A DNA stretch of 64,000 nucleotides from Phellopilus nigrolimitatus (taxonomy: Eukaryota > Basidiomycota > Agaricomycetes > Hymenochaetales > Hymenochaetaceae), in NCBI GenBank assembly GCA_021029095.1, contig JAJOHG010000016.1:124001-188000 (forward strand). Reading direction: 5' to 3'. Below, in pieces: positions 1-11,989 of the stretch; positions within the stretch are counted from its first letter, which is position 1, and the number at the start of each line of letters is the position of its first letter. The position numbers and the translations under genes are program-made. The notes below the pieces were generated by a model, which was given only the letters and a program-made list of their open reading frames with translations, searched no databases and was not told the origin of the DNA.

Positions 1-499
1 CTGCAGCGGGTACCATATACGCATCTACCTAGAAGATAGTTGCGGCAGGGGCGGGCTAGTTGCGAATAGACATGAGCGGGACGCGGCGGCGTTTTTGGAA
101 AAAGACGCTTACTCCGATACTTGGGATGCTGCTCCGGCTTCGCCTTCCACGCGCCGTCCAGCTCCCTCACATCGGCGTCGTCCTCCGTGCCGACATCCTG
201 ACTCGAGCTCGGGCACTTCGTCGCGCGAGCTAGGTCTCGGACGGTGCTGCGCTGGACGCGCACACGTTTACCGGGTGCTTGAAGCGGCACCAGTACCCAT
301 CCTTGCACTGGCCGGCTAGGTAAAACCGGCAAGGCTTCGTGCGGAGCGTCGCCTGGGGGTTCTTCAGCGCGGCGTACTGCTCGGGGGACGCGAGGACGTG
401 TGCGTAGTCGCACTCCAAGGCTGAGAGTGGGCAGGCACCCGTCTGGAAGTAGACGCAGGGTTTTGCTGGCGCGTTGATCTCAGCACCACGGAAGTGGAC
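1..499 (-). CDS. CCCH zinc-finger protein (partial, 3' end outside window)
   Basis: Likely RNA-binding protein with at least three CCCH zinc fingers. Exon 499..272 carries finger 1, CVYFQTGACPLSALECDYAH (C-x7-C-x6-C-x3-H), and finger 2, CRFYLAGQCKDGYWCRFKH (C-x7-C-x5-C-x3-H). An intron at 271..198 (GTAAAC...TCAG) restores phase. The next exon, 197 to the window edge, reads into a third finger, CRNYLLGRCVYGTRC, cut off before its His. A splice acceptor at 501/500 shows that coding starts further upstream (higher coordinates), but I could not place the 5' exon or the ATG. CCCH fingers of this spacing typically bind single-stranded RNA; the exact family is not recognised. The intron call between fingers 2 and 3 is inference from phase and finger spacing. 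Confidence 0.7.
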
Positions 500-2523
500 C
501 TACAAGGAGTACAGGGTATACGCACTGTGACGCTTGGCATTCCTCATGTTGGTAAGTAGACCTAGGACGAAGCCAGAGAGATCGACAGAGATTTGCCAAT
601 GGGAGGGGACGGGAGGTGAGGCGGTACAATAAGCTATAGTTGCAGACAGCAAGTATCTTTTAAAGGCAGAGCAGTAACCGACAATGGAGACAAGCGCCTT
701 CTTGATCGATCGGAAGCGTAACGGACAAGAGACCGAGTTATGACGGAGCCACCAGACGGAGAATCGGGACGCAACAAATGAGCCTCCCGCCCGCAAGAGC
801 ACGCTGCGACGCAGACAAGACGAAAGCAGTCTCAGATCCGGCCAGATACGCGGCGAGTCCGTTTTCCGCGGTCCAGAACGAGATAGAGAGACCAAAGAGA
901 ATAGTGAGGCTGGCTATTGAGTCTAACGATAACTCTGCCGGAGTCTTCATTCCTCCTGCAATGATTCATGGATATTTGATTGATTCTCATGACTTTTACG
1001 GGCTTGCAGCGACCGTCCCAGACAACGCGCAACGGACCAAGAACAATACCTCTGTCTCCACAAATTCGCTTCCGTCGCTAGTCATGTTCAACGACTTGAT
1101 CAACCTGAAAAAAAAGAGAACGGTCTAGGACTAGGACGCGCCGTGCGTGCCAAAAGCTTATCCGCCGCGCCTTTTGTTGCGACCGCCGAGCGCGAGCCGC
1201 GAATGGGCGAAAAAATACCGAACCACAGAAGCATCTGCGCACCCGCGTACTTGCCTAGCCCAAGCGAACAATAAGACAGCAAGTCAGGGAGAGCACAGAT
1301 CGACTGCGAGTATGCAGCTGCCGGCTTATTGTGAGCCTTCAGCAGAGCGCGTCGCGTGTCTTCTTATATTTACCCTGACCCGACTGCCCTTTATAGATTT
1401 ATTCCGTTCTACATAGGGTTTGACCGCGCACTGCATAGAAAACTTTATCCTATTTTCTTGCTCTTTCTCTTCTAAAAAAAGTATACATCGGTGACTGAGA
1501 ATTATTTTTGCGCCTGCCTTCGTCTCCAAAATAAACAGGGAAAAAGTAAGTTGAAGCTGCGCCGTAGTCGAATTCCCAGAGCCCGAACATGCTCATCTCA
1601 AAATTTACAGACCGTTCCCCTCGCGATGCGCCTGCGCAACTAAATAACGGAAGCTTCCGTCTACAGGCTAGAACAAACGAGCTCACACAGTCAGTGGCAG
1701 CAGTCCGTGCACCGGTCGAACGAATCAAATCCTCGCATTCCACCCCGCTCTTTTCAGAAGGCCGGAGCGCCGCGCGCGCTGCCAATGCAAAACAAGAAAC
1801 AAAACGGCCCACGACCATGACTCAGGTTTCGTGTGCCAATCTGGACAAGTTTTTGATTTAGCGTTTAGATTTGGAGGCCGCAACGCCAGCGCGGCGCCGT
1901 GAGAGCGAATTCAGTGGGTGCACATGTACGGATGGTCTGATCGGACATTATTGCATGCACTGACTACGACACGGTTGCGCCGCATCGCAACGCACTGGCT
2001 GGAGCGTACACGCAGTCATTCGCAGCGCATATGGTGCTTCGGACAAAGTGCATAGGCACCTCACTGTGGGCGGCCGACACGACGTGATCGGCATGGCGAT
2101 CGCACACGCAGCCTGATTCGCGGTGCACAGCGCACAAAAGCGTTTTGAGTCATCCCGAGCCAGATGCACATTGTTAGTGCATCTGCATCGCCTGAGTCTG
2201 AACCAACCATATCAGCAGGAAACAGCAAATAAAGAGGAAGGATACCGCGCCAACTAGACCAATCGCACCACCATGGGCCAGCGCAACATCTGCCTCGTAG
2301 ACGCAAATGAAAGGGACGCCGTTAGTCAAAGAATAAAATTCAGGTATATATATTATATATACACTGCAAGGTTCGATGAGGCAGAAGTACAAATGAGTGG
2401 CCCGTCCGGGCGCATGCAGGCTTCAGGCCGCGAAGGCAGGGCAGAGTAAGAGTAAGTTGTAGGTAGGTGTAATGTTGAAGAACAAGGGCGTGTGATTTCA
2501 GTGTCCATCCGCAGGGTCCGTAT
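500..2523. other. No supported gene model
   Basis: Short ORFs on both strands, none with a recognisable domain or convincing splice pattern. The unplaced 5' exon(s) of the CCCH gene probably lie in the first part. A minus-strand ORF at 2174..2392 ends in a hydrophobic stretch, but its context is AT-rich and it has no support. Confidence 0.5.
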
Positions 2524-3768
2524 CTATAGTCTACGTGTGAAGAGGAGGTAAAGCAGGAAGGGAAGGAGGACCGAGGATAGCGTCGTCGGCAGCGTGTACG
2601 ATCGCAGGCTGAAAGGGGAAGAAGAGGGGTCCAAGTCAGTTGGGCGATCAACCTGATCAAGGGACAGACTCACGATGATGACTCTGCAGCATTCTCGGGC
2701 GCCTGGGAGATCTTCACGGTTAGGACAGCCACCAGACCGTCGACTGCGTTCTGTCCGACGCCAACGCTCTGGAAGTGATTGATCCCGTTGCTTGTATTCG
2801 GCAACAGGCCGGGTACATATTGCACACTAGTTTGGTAAGTATAGCCTTCTGCCGAGGCTGACCCGCTGAAGGTCGAGGAGTTAGTGAGGTTGCTGGTCGG
2901 TATTGTTGTGTTGCTCGTCGCGTTGCCCACAAGCCAGTCTCGCGCGAGGTTGTATCTGAGTCAGGAATCGGTCAGACAAAGAAAAGCAAGATAGAAAAAA
3001 TGAGACACTTGCCCGTTGTCGATAATGTCGTGCTCTTCTTCAAGCGGCTCCTCGTACGACAGTGCCATGAAGATAGCCCCACTGTCTGCACTGCTGCCGT
3101 CCTGTATCCAATACCTAAAATGGTTTCCGCCTTTTATAGTCTCCTGGCATGTGCCGAGCACCGGGTCACCATAATTCCATCGCATCACTGCAGTCTCGTT
3201 CACTGAAGAAGATAATTAGGGGTCAGGAGTTAGGACACGTATGAAAACCGGTATAAACTCACAGGAATTGTGCCCATCGCCTAGATTGGCCGTTTGGTCT
3301 GAACCAGAGTGCTGCCCAAGACATTCGCTGGAAAACCCAATGGCCCTACACATCCCAAAATCAGCGGGACATAACGAAAGGTTATGTAAGCGGACTCACT
3401 GATAGTAATTCCGCAAACCACCCTTGTTCGCTTGATCGACCAGGACGGCAGCGTCGGAGTTGGCAGACAGAATGACGTTCAGCGGTTCTCCCAGACCTGC
3501 CGGAAAGGTATCGGGAACGCCCTGCAGCAGAAGGATACTGAGCTCTGATAAGGAAATACAATTGCTTAAGGGCGCGCACCGTCAGCATGCTCCCACCGCT
3601 GCTATTCGGGTCGTAGTAGCCCGCCGCCGGTATATTGTGCGAGTTCGACGATCGCCGCCATGGATTCCGCGCGCTTCTGCGTTGTGCTGCGGGTCTGTTG
3701 GACGTCAGGGACAGCGTCGGCAGGCAAAGGGCGAGGAAGAAGAGAGGGAGAGAGATAGACCGCGGCAT
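2524..3768 (-). CDS. Secreted or membrane-anchored N-glycosylated protein, 6 exons
   Basis: Predicted 316-aa extracellular protein. Exons 3768..3580, 3521..3400, 3345..3263, 3202..3013, 2955..2674 and 2608..2524 keep phase throughout. The start gives a signal peptide (MPRSISLPLFFLALCLPTLS). The middle has several N-x-S/T sites, dense around GNATSNTTIPTSNLTNSS. The last exon supplies a hydrophobic segment, SVLLPFLLYLLFTRRL, ending in basic residues, consistent with a C-terminal membrane anchor or GPI-type signal. The segment MRWNYGDPVLGTC resembles a family of fungal secreted proteins of unknown function that I recall but cannot name. The fourth intron (3012..2956) uses a GC donor (GCAAGT); a GT alternative breaks the frame. 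Function unknown. Confidence 0.75.
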
Positions 3769-4701
3769 AACCGCCGAGTTTCGTCCAGACAACGCTCAAT
3801 TAGTTCAGCAGCAAAGAGTTAGTATAATCAGAGATGGTGCAGTAGGTAGGCGGCAGATGAGGGGACACAGATTTTCGGTGACATGCACGCTGCGCGCACA
3901 CGGAGCGGAGCGACAGACAACGTTGTCAACGCATAAGACATAATGCCGGAGAATATCTTCCCACGCCTACTTCACACACAGCAATGTTTCTCGTCAAACT
4001 TAGTGCAACTTAGTCGGCGACCGCGCTTTTTTCTATTGAAAACTAGGGGGACAGTGGGAGGGCAGTATACGCCGCAATAGGTCTCTTGAAGCGACTGAAG
4101 CTAGGGCGGGTTTTAGGAGGTCGTCCACATTTCAATTACGACCTCTATCACGTGATGTCACTAAAGGTTACGCTAAAGTGTGAGTTTGAAGTCACGTGAT
4201 AGTAGCCCTAGACAAATGTGCTGCTTGGCAGTGCTTCAGTGCTTGAGTTACACTTGAGAGCGTCCTCGACACCCCAAACTCGGATCGGCTGGTAAGACTG
4301 GTTGGGTTTTAAAGCTTTATTTGATATTTAAATGCTGTCTACCTTATCACTGTCACAGAACGAATATGTACGTAGGCGTGAATTTTATTGACCCTTGACT
4401 TATTCAGTTGAATTTTTTTTACTTGGAAAATAGAAGCAAAGGTGCTCATACTCTCACTGAGCTGGAGCCGTAGCTGTCTTGTTATTCATAATCTCAGTTT
4501 CTAACAGAAAAAAAGAAAAAAAGAAAAAAAAACGAGTAATCTGCGCCACTCTGTCACATCTTGCTTAGTAGTACATTCTAAATCCAGACATATCAATTTG
4601 CAGATTTCTTGACCTTGTCCTCCCCTCGTCCTCCCCTCATCTGAGTCTCTTGGATCTCGTTTTCGTGACCATCGACTAAAAGTATCACTACCTGTAAAAT
4701 A
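3769..4701. other. Divergent intergenic region, no gene seen
   Basis: Separates the minus-strand secreted-protein gene from plus-strand ARB1. Contains the CACGTG pair listed separately and an A-rich tract near 4506-4530. No ORF with coding character. Confidence 0.6.
4147..4201. promoter_or_regulatory. Pair of CACGTG (E-box) palindromes
   Basis: Two copies of TCACGTGAT (4148-4156 and 4192-4200), 44 bp apart, about 500 bp upstream of the ARB1 start. CACGTG is the core site of bHLH factors such as Cbf1 and Pho4 in fungi. Occupancy here is inference. A similar pair lies at 54272-54291. Confidence 0.45.
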
Positions 4702-7087
4702 ATGGCACCATCCGCGTCGAAGCAAAAGAGGCTAGCAGAGAAAGCCGCGAAACAGTCCGTTTCGAAGGGGAAGGGCTCCGACAGCACGACGGGCACGCCG
4801 TCCGGCTCAGTCAACGGCAGCTCGGTGAACACCCCGCTCACAAGCCTCTCTGCGGCGACTAGCAACGAGGATATCAACTCGATGGCCAAGCTCCAGATTG
4901 CGACCGATCGCAGCGCAGCGGGCAATCTGGTGTCGGATCGCAAGAGCAGGGATATCAAGATTGACGCCTACACGCTCTCCTTCCATGGGCGGCTGCTCAT
5001 CGAAGGCGCAGAGATCGCGCTGAACTATGGGCAGCGGTATGGTCTGCTTGGAGAAAATGGATCAGGAAAAGTGAGCTGGTAATTTAAGAATTTCGTTCTT
5101 ACTTGCGACTCTAAACGATCCACAGTCTACTTTCCTTCAATCACTCGCAGAGCGTGACATCGACATCCCAGAGCACATCGATATCTATCTCGTTAGGGGC
5201 GAAGCTGAGCCCTCAGACGTAAATGCACTTGACTTCATCGTCAAATCCGCTCGCGAGAAGGTCGCCAAGCTCGAGAAGCGCATCGAGGACCTCTCCATCG
5301 CGGACGACGTTGACGATCTCGCTCTCGAGGCTACGTACGAGGAGTTGGAGGAGCTTGACCCGAACACCTTCGAGTCCAAGGCTGGCAGCATCCTCCACGG
5401 TCTCGGCTTCAGCCAGAGTATGATGAGTCGTCCGACCAAAGACATGAGTGGTGGTTGGCGCATGCGCGTCGCCCTTGCCCGGGCACTCTTCGTCAAGCCC
5501 CATCTCCTGCTACTTGACGAGCCGACGAATCATCTCGATCTTGGGGCTGTCGTTTGGCTCGAGGCCTACCTCTCCACGTACAACCACATCCTCGTCATCA
5601 CCTCCCACTCGTCGGACTTCATGGATTCCATCTGCACGAATATCATGGACCTCACGATGAAAAAACAGATGAAGTACTACACGGGCAACTACACTACCTA
5701 TGTCCGCACCAAAAATGAGGATGAGGTCAATCAGATGAAGGCGTACAACAAACAGCAGGAGGAGATCCAGCACATTAAGAAGTGAGTCTTATAATACTCT
5801 TAACCATTCTCCCTTATCTGATTTTGCGTAGGTTCATCGCCTCTGCAGGTACATACGCCAACCTCGTGAGGCAGGCCAAGTCGAAGCAAAAGATCATCGA
5901 CAAGATGGAGGCTGCAGGACTTGTCGAGAAAATCGAGGTGCCGCGGCCTTTGCACTTCAACTTTGAAGACATCCGCAAGCTGCCACCGCCAATCATCGCC
6001 TTCACCGATGTTGCATTTTCATACTCTGGAAAGAAGCAAGACTACCTGTACGAGAATCTTTCGTTTGGTATCGAGTGAGTAGCAATTGTTTTTGAGGCGT
6101 TCAATCGCCGGCTAACATGCTGCAGCATGGATTCCCGCGTGGCAATTTTGGGAGCGAACGGTGCGGGCAAGTCAACGCTCCTGAACTTAATTACAGGCGT
6201 GCTCCAACCGTGCGAGGGCACAATTTCGAAGCATACCAGTCTGAAACTCGCCAAGTATTCGCAGCATAGCGCGGACCAGCTGCCGTACAACAAAGCTCCG
6301 ATCGAATATATGGAATCATTGTACAAGGAAAAGTATCCCGAAAAAGACGTTATGGTAAGTGCATTTGCGTGTGCTATTTTGAATGTGTAATAACTATTAT
6401 TGTTTGTTGTAGTCCTGGCGTGCACAGCTAGGTCGCTTCGGGCTGTCGGGCTCCCACCAGACTTCGCCGATAAAAAATCTGTCCGACGGTCTTCGTAACC
6501 GGTAAGCGCGCATTCATCGCACCGTTCTAGCCTTGATCTGAGCAATACTTTTTTCTGCAGTGTCGTCTTTTCGCAACTTGCCATGGAGCACCCTCATATT
6601 TTGCTTCTTGGTGCGTTAAGAAATTTGGTCATTATTTCTCTCCTGCTGACTTATATATATATGCATCCTTCGATGTCTCGTGCAGATGAGCCTACGAACC
6701 ATTTGGACATGTCGTCCATCGATGCCCTCGCACGGGCAATCAAGGCATTCGAGGGTGGCGTTGTCATCGTTTCTCACGACTTCCGTGCGCAACGTTTCGT
6801 AGCTCTTCGAGGTTAGGCATGCGATGCTAACTGTCTTTTGTGTAGGTCTTATCTCGCAAGTCGCCGAGGAGCTGTGGGAGGTGAAGAATAAGACGATCCG
6901 CAACCTGACTAAAGAGGACATCTCGATCGTTGACTACAAGAAGCTTCTCATGAAAGAAAGTGCGTTTTTGTCTTTTTCTCTACTATTGAAGTGAAGGCGC
7001 TTACATCTGTGTCCTATCCGTCCAGGTCAAGACGCCATCATGAAGGCTAAGCTCATCAGCAAATCATCGGGCCACACGAAAGCGTGA
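4702..7087 (+). CDS. ARB1: ABCF-type ATPase ARB1 (ribosome biogenesis)
   Basis: Soluble tandem ABC ATPase of the ABCF2/Arb1 family, which in yeast works in 40S and 60S ribosome biogenesis and export. Nine exons: 4702..5070, 5126..5781, 5832..6074, 6126..6354, 6413..6501, 6561..6610, 6686..6784, 6846..6959, 7026..7087; 636 aa. NBD1 has Walker A GENGSGKS (split by intron 1), signature [15 protein letters not shown] and Walker [16 protein letters not shown]2 has GANGAGKS, signature [27 protein letters not shown] and switch VIVSHDF. The N-terminus is Lys/Ser-rich, typical of the family, with no membrane segments. The degenerate second signature (LSDGL) matches ARB1 rather than GCN20 or EF3. All introns are 50-75 nt. 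The stop TGA at 7085-7087 follows a basic tail. Confidence 0.93.
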
Positions 7088-7553
7088 GGCGCGCAGGCGA
7101 AGACGAAGACGGCCCTGTTTATAATGTTCTACTACCACCATCACAATCTGTAGCCGCAACGTCCCTGTGTCTGAAGTCTGTTTTTCTGTACATGTTGAAG
7201 CAACGAATCTGCACGCCGGTATCGACATCTGTACTCGCACACATAGACTTTCTTGTTGTAGAGCCTCGATTCTGTTTCAAATGCATTACTAAGATGTTCC
7301 TGTGTTTACATGGTGTTGCGTGTGCCGCCGGCGGGCATGGCTCGCGTGCGGATGGTACTCGGGACAGGCGAAAGTTGGGTGTATTGTGACTTCAAGGACA
7401 TATGCTCGATGACGATGCGATGAAAAGCAAACAATCTGCAGAAACCGAGATCGAAATGACAGAAGGAACCTTCGAGTAAGTCGTACAAGATCGCACATGA
7501 GATTGTCAAGAAATCGTAAAGGATTCTAAGTACAGGATACTAGGAGTCATAAT

Positions 7554-7616
7554 TACTACCGTTTGACTATTGTTGCATCCTAGGCCCTAGGATGCAACAA
7601 TAGTCAAACGGTAGTA
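7554..7616. repeat. Perfect 63-bp palindrome (31-bp arms, 1-nt centre)
   Basis: Arms 7554-7584 and 7586-7616 are exact reverse complements around a single C at 7585. It lies between the convergent 3' ends of ARB1 (7087) and the RNA helicase (7627), 10 bp from the latter's stop codon. Every base pair was checked by hand. Transcribed from either side it would form a long hairpin. Confidence 0.95.
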
Positions 7617-7626
7617 GTTGGAAAAT

Positions 7627-10600
7627 CTATTCCTCTCCCTGCCGCGGGTTTATTGTTTCAATGACCTCATCATCGCTCTCAGCCAGCTGCATCTCCCTCG
7701 TCCTTAAAATAAGCTCTTCCAGTTCTGTTAAGCCTTGATCTCGGCGGGCTTCGTCAAATTTGACAGTACGATCAACTGGTTCCGCCGGATTCCAGTCGAT
7801 CCTCTTGCCCCTGTAGCCTCCGCCCTGGTGGACGTAATTTATAAAGGCTTTCCACAGCGGGTCGAGGGCGAGGACAAACGGGTCGCCAACGACGATGAGG
7901 AGGGCCTGCGCACGCGTGACGGCAACTAGCATGAAGGTGAGCAGGGCCTCCATGTCTACTTACTTATGGATGGAACATACCATTAAAGCGCCGTGGATTC
8001 GCAACGAAGCCCAATGTATGCCGCAAGTCAAAGCTGATCAGGTCCGCAGAGGAGCGGACAGTAGAGATGATGATAACTCTACGTTCCTACATGAAAGAGA
8101 AAGAGCGGTTCGTTTGTCCCGTCGAAGTTGTTGAACACGTAGAACTCACCTGACCCTGATATTGCTCGACGCTACCAACCATTGTTTCCTTGGCGAACGG
8201 CTGCAGTAATTTGCGGATTTTGAGTACCTGCGCATGATAAGGCGAGATTATCCCGATATCCTCTGGTTCTGAGAGTCAAGCTCATGAGGTCGTCCTTTCT
8301 CTGAAGATTAACACTGGGCAAAACTCACTCAATCTCAGGCCCTTTTCTTCGAGAAGGCTCTTCACATATGCCTTAACAATTGTCGCTTCGTCGATGTTGA
8401 AATATGACGGCGAAGAGGCTTCGCGTTCGTCCTTCCCACCGACGCCATGGAAGATGACCGGAAAGTCTTTCTTGACGAGGCCGTCCCAGCGTCCACATAT
8501 GCTATGTGTCAGCACTGGATCGGCGCTTGCTTCAAGTTCGCCGCGGTAGAATTCGTCATTCGGAAATTTCAGAATAGCAGGGTGCGACCGCCAATTCTTG
8601 ATGAGCTTGATCAGCCTATACATGAATCAGCGTTATTAAGATTTTTTTTAGAGAACAGCGAATAATGAAGACGATCACTCACGTCAGGCCCTTCCCCCCT
8701 ACCTCATCGTATAGCGGGCTTTGCTGGAGTCGGTCGAGGTAGCTGACGCCGAGGCCCAACTCACGCGAAGCTGCAGAGCACACGATAGGCCCGAGCTGCT
8801 TCGCATCGCCAGACAAGATGATGTTCGTTTTCTCATCAATCAAGGTCTTGATAGGGATCATAATTTCAGGCTCCGTGCCCTGCCCAGCTTCGTCGACGAA
8901 AATATGCGAGAAGTGGCCGCGCTTTATGCCGATACCAAAGGGCACCGAGGCATTGCAGCACGTGCTCACCACTACATTGAACTTCTCCAGTTGGTCGCGG
9001 GGAGGACAGACGAAGACCCCGCTTCCGTTAACTCGGGTGAGCTTCAGGACTGCTTTCGAGACGGTCGCCGGTTTTCGCGAAGGAGCGACGAGTCGGATAA
9101 GCATCTTCTCGCCGAGCGCAGAAAGGCGCTCTGCGATGAGGTCCGCTGCGGAATTGCTGGGAGCGCATGCAAGGATTCGTGCATTCGGGTTGGCGTGCAC
9201 GATCTGGCGGATAGCTTCGATAATTGTCACTGTCTTTCCGGTTCCCGGTCTAGAGGAGTGTTTAGCAAAGGTGCGTGTAAAGATGGCGAATACGCACGGG
9301 CCAAAAACCACGAAAGGTACGCTTCCTGGATGCATATGAAGTATCGTAGCAACTGCTTGGAGTTGCGGCGGATTAGAGGATATCTTCCTGTCAAATGTTT
9401 GGACACTATTTGCAGACGCTTCCGAGATAACCCTCAAGTTTGTCGTGTTTGTGGAACTCGGGAAGGTGACTCTGTCAAAAGATGGCTCGCACTTCAGAGC
9501 CTGGTGCATGCGACGGAAAACCAGCCGGTTCAGCTCGAAATGCACATAGTACGTCTGCCCTTTGAGGCCCTTGAATTTCGGGCTGAAACGAAGCAGGACG
9601 GACTTGTCTTTTACGACATGCACAAAGCCAGTCGCGTCCGAGCCCGAAGTTCGCACCACTATCGCGTCGCCGACAATGACGCACGGACGTTTCTCTGCAA
9701 GGCCCTCGATACCTAGTCTTAACAAAAGGTGAGATAATTATTAAATGTTTGAGACTCTGGATTTGCGACGTACTCGTAGAATATCCCATTAGGGACGAGC
9801 GTGGCTTTCTCGAGATCATAACGCAGCAGCTCTCGCCTGAAGCAGACATGAGTAGGTGCAGTTCAATATATAAGAGGGCAATTCATTTCACCTAGCTTGT
9901 TCCTCCTCTATCCAGAGCATCGTTTGGAAATGCTTCACATAGGTATCAGCAGCGAAAGCGCCTGGCATGAACGAAGTACGGGCCATGTTGATAATGTGGC
10001 TTGGCTTCGTGTTTTCCTTAGACAGGATAGCCGATAAACCCTTTGGGACATCATATAGGCCAAGCTTGTTGGCCCATGAAATCTCAGCGAGGGCCGCAGG
10101 TCGGATGCCCTCGATTCCCCGTGATTGCTTGTAAACGAATGCCGTCCTTCGCTTGGGACGTTCATAAGGCCTAGCCGCCCTCAAGGCTTCGTAGTCAGCC
10201 TCCGCGCCAACCCTCGCAAATATCGGTCGCGTAATTGTGAAGTGCCGCTTTTGAGAGGGAATCGAAAACCGGAGCTCGAGACGGTCTTCAAACCGGCCGC
10301 TCTCTTCGTCTGTTACAAGACGAACAGTGACGGATGTACCGCTTGTACGATTCAGCTGACGTCGAGGTTCGTTTTTAAGATGGAAACTGGAAACATATTA
10401 GTAATAACTCGTAGCATTAAATGCCGGATTGGACAAAAAAAAACATACACTCCATGCGGCTGATTCGGCTGTCGGGAGGATAAGCGCGCCTCCACAAATA
10501 CGACCGCCACAGCGCCTGTGTTTTTGAACTTGAGGCTCTCCGAACTGTTGATGGCACGGCCCGGTACGAAAGCAGAAACTCCGAAGTCGATATTATCTCC

Positions 10601-11074
10601 TTCAACTGTGACTCCATGCTTATCAGTTTCAGTATCGTCCAAAGCATTCTCCAAAGAATGTGTCCTTTCCAGGCGGGTGTGCCGTTGGCCTCGAATGTGT
10701 CCGGTCCACGTCTTTTCTGGAACGATTGTTTGACAGATCCTACAGGCCCTATGGCCCGGAGGGACATCCATTTCCACGGGTCCAATCCCGTTTGATAACC
10801 CGGACGATTTCAATGCATTTTGATGTCGCCGACTACGGGTATGAGTTACATAGTGCTCGCGACTAAGACATATGATATGGCAGAGTGGGCAGTCGAGCGT
10901 ACACCCCTCTGAGCCGTCTGGATGAGACAAAGAGGTGCGGTGCGTGCTAAGTTCAGAAGCAGTCGTGAACACGAATCTGCATTCGGTACAATAATAGACG
11001 TCATGAGTATACGCCAGACAGTCCCGTAGAGCGCATATTCCAGGTTGGAGGAGGTTAGGACAAACTTGAGACAT
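7627..11074 (-). CDS. Zinc-finger SF1 RNA helicase, SDE3/MOV10-like
   Basis: UPF1-like superfamily 1 helicase, 993 aa, nine exons: 11074..10449, 10386..9892, 9836..9774, 9717..9298, 9249..8683, 8615..8329, 8268..8150, 8086..7981, 7925..7627. The N-terminus has a CCCH-like element ([20 protein letters not shown]) and three C2H2 fingers (CTECRFVF..., CPLCHIIC..., CRICQTIV...), the last of matrin/U1-like type with H-x5-H. Helicase motifs: GPPGTGKT (I), DEAGQ (II), [10 protein letters not shown] (III), NWRSHPAIL (IV), [15 protein letters not shown] (V) and [18 protein letters not shown] (VI). SDE3/MOV10/SAD-3 relatives act in RNA silencing and mRNP control; that role here is inference from family. 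The acidic C-terminal tail is unassigned. Convergent with ARB1. Confidence 0.9.
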
Positions 11075-11989
11075 CCTGTTCTCGCAAGAGCAAGACTAGC
11101 AGCCGTGCAGATGAGAGGTGGAAAACGTTTCTGAGTCGTGTCGCGGCGTCCTAGACCCCTTCCAACCACCGGGCGTCTAGATCCTGCCTGATGGGAACCC
11201 GCTGCCGGCATGGAAGTTGCACGAGTCCGAGATAATCAAGAAGCCCGTCTTCTTCCTTCAAGATATAGATATCATGTATCCGTAGTACCGAGCCACTTGC
11301 AAGAGCCGAGGTGTTACTGCAGCTGTCCCGTGACTCGATCCACGCAACGTGTCGCGTCGACGCGTCTCTTGATGCAACCGTCTCTGCTAGCCTCGACGAC
11401 CTTTTTTCTAAAATCCAAATTTTCCTTTCTGAAGTATCGCAAATGTCTAACGTCCTTTTTTGAATCTATTATCTCTTTCTTCATATATATTTTTACTTAT
11501 AAATGTCCCGCACAAAACTGGTAGGGGTTGATGGTCAAGCAGTATGATTGATATGAAGGCTGATTTGTGCATCATCCATAGGTTTCTCATTCATACAGTA
11601 ACATCGCAGATTATCAACAAAAGTTGTATCTGTACGTTGCGACTTTCTTTCTTCAAATTGATAAAGCTGACACGAACTTTATGTCGTTCCATAGTAGATA
11701 AACCGCCTCCGGAACCGACGCGCAAACATTGGCATCTGTAACCCCTTGCCGAGTATCATCCGGTACAAGGAACAATTACTATAGGCCACCAGTGGCTTTC
11801 TTAACAAAGGATTTTTGCGCTCCTGAGGGTTCTAACATAGTGTCTCGCGAAAATCTCCAAAATAACCAAAATCCCTGGAATAATGATGGCACACTGAGTT
11901 AAATTATAAATAAATTCGAACGGATCCAAATATGCGGTCGTCCAAGATCATAGAAGAGAAGCAAAGCAACGTTCTGCTTGTTCATGCAA
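11075..11989. other. Intergenic, no gene seen
   Basis: Upstream of the helicase and downstream of the MFS gene. AT-rich from about 11400. Only short ORFs without recognisable features. Confidence 0.6.

Noticed and set aside
778..1128. Plus-strand 116-codon ORF
   Set aside because: Composition is not coding-like, no recognisable domain, and minus-strand ORFs of similar length overlap it.
2174..2392. Minus-strand ORF ending in a hydrophobic stretch (LVGAVSFLFICCFLLIWLV)
   Set aside because: No ATG context, splice sites or homologue-like features, and it lies in the 3' flank of the secreted-protein gene.
7084..7389. Plus-strand ORF overlapping the ARB1 stop
   Set aside because: The ARB1 model ends properly at 7087; this is 3' UTR sequence.
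8721..9716. 331-codon plus-strand ORF
   Set aside because: It is the antisense shadow of the helicase exons, whose motifs are unmistakable on the minus strand.
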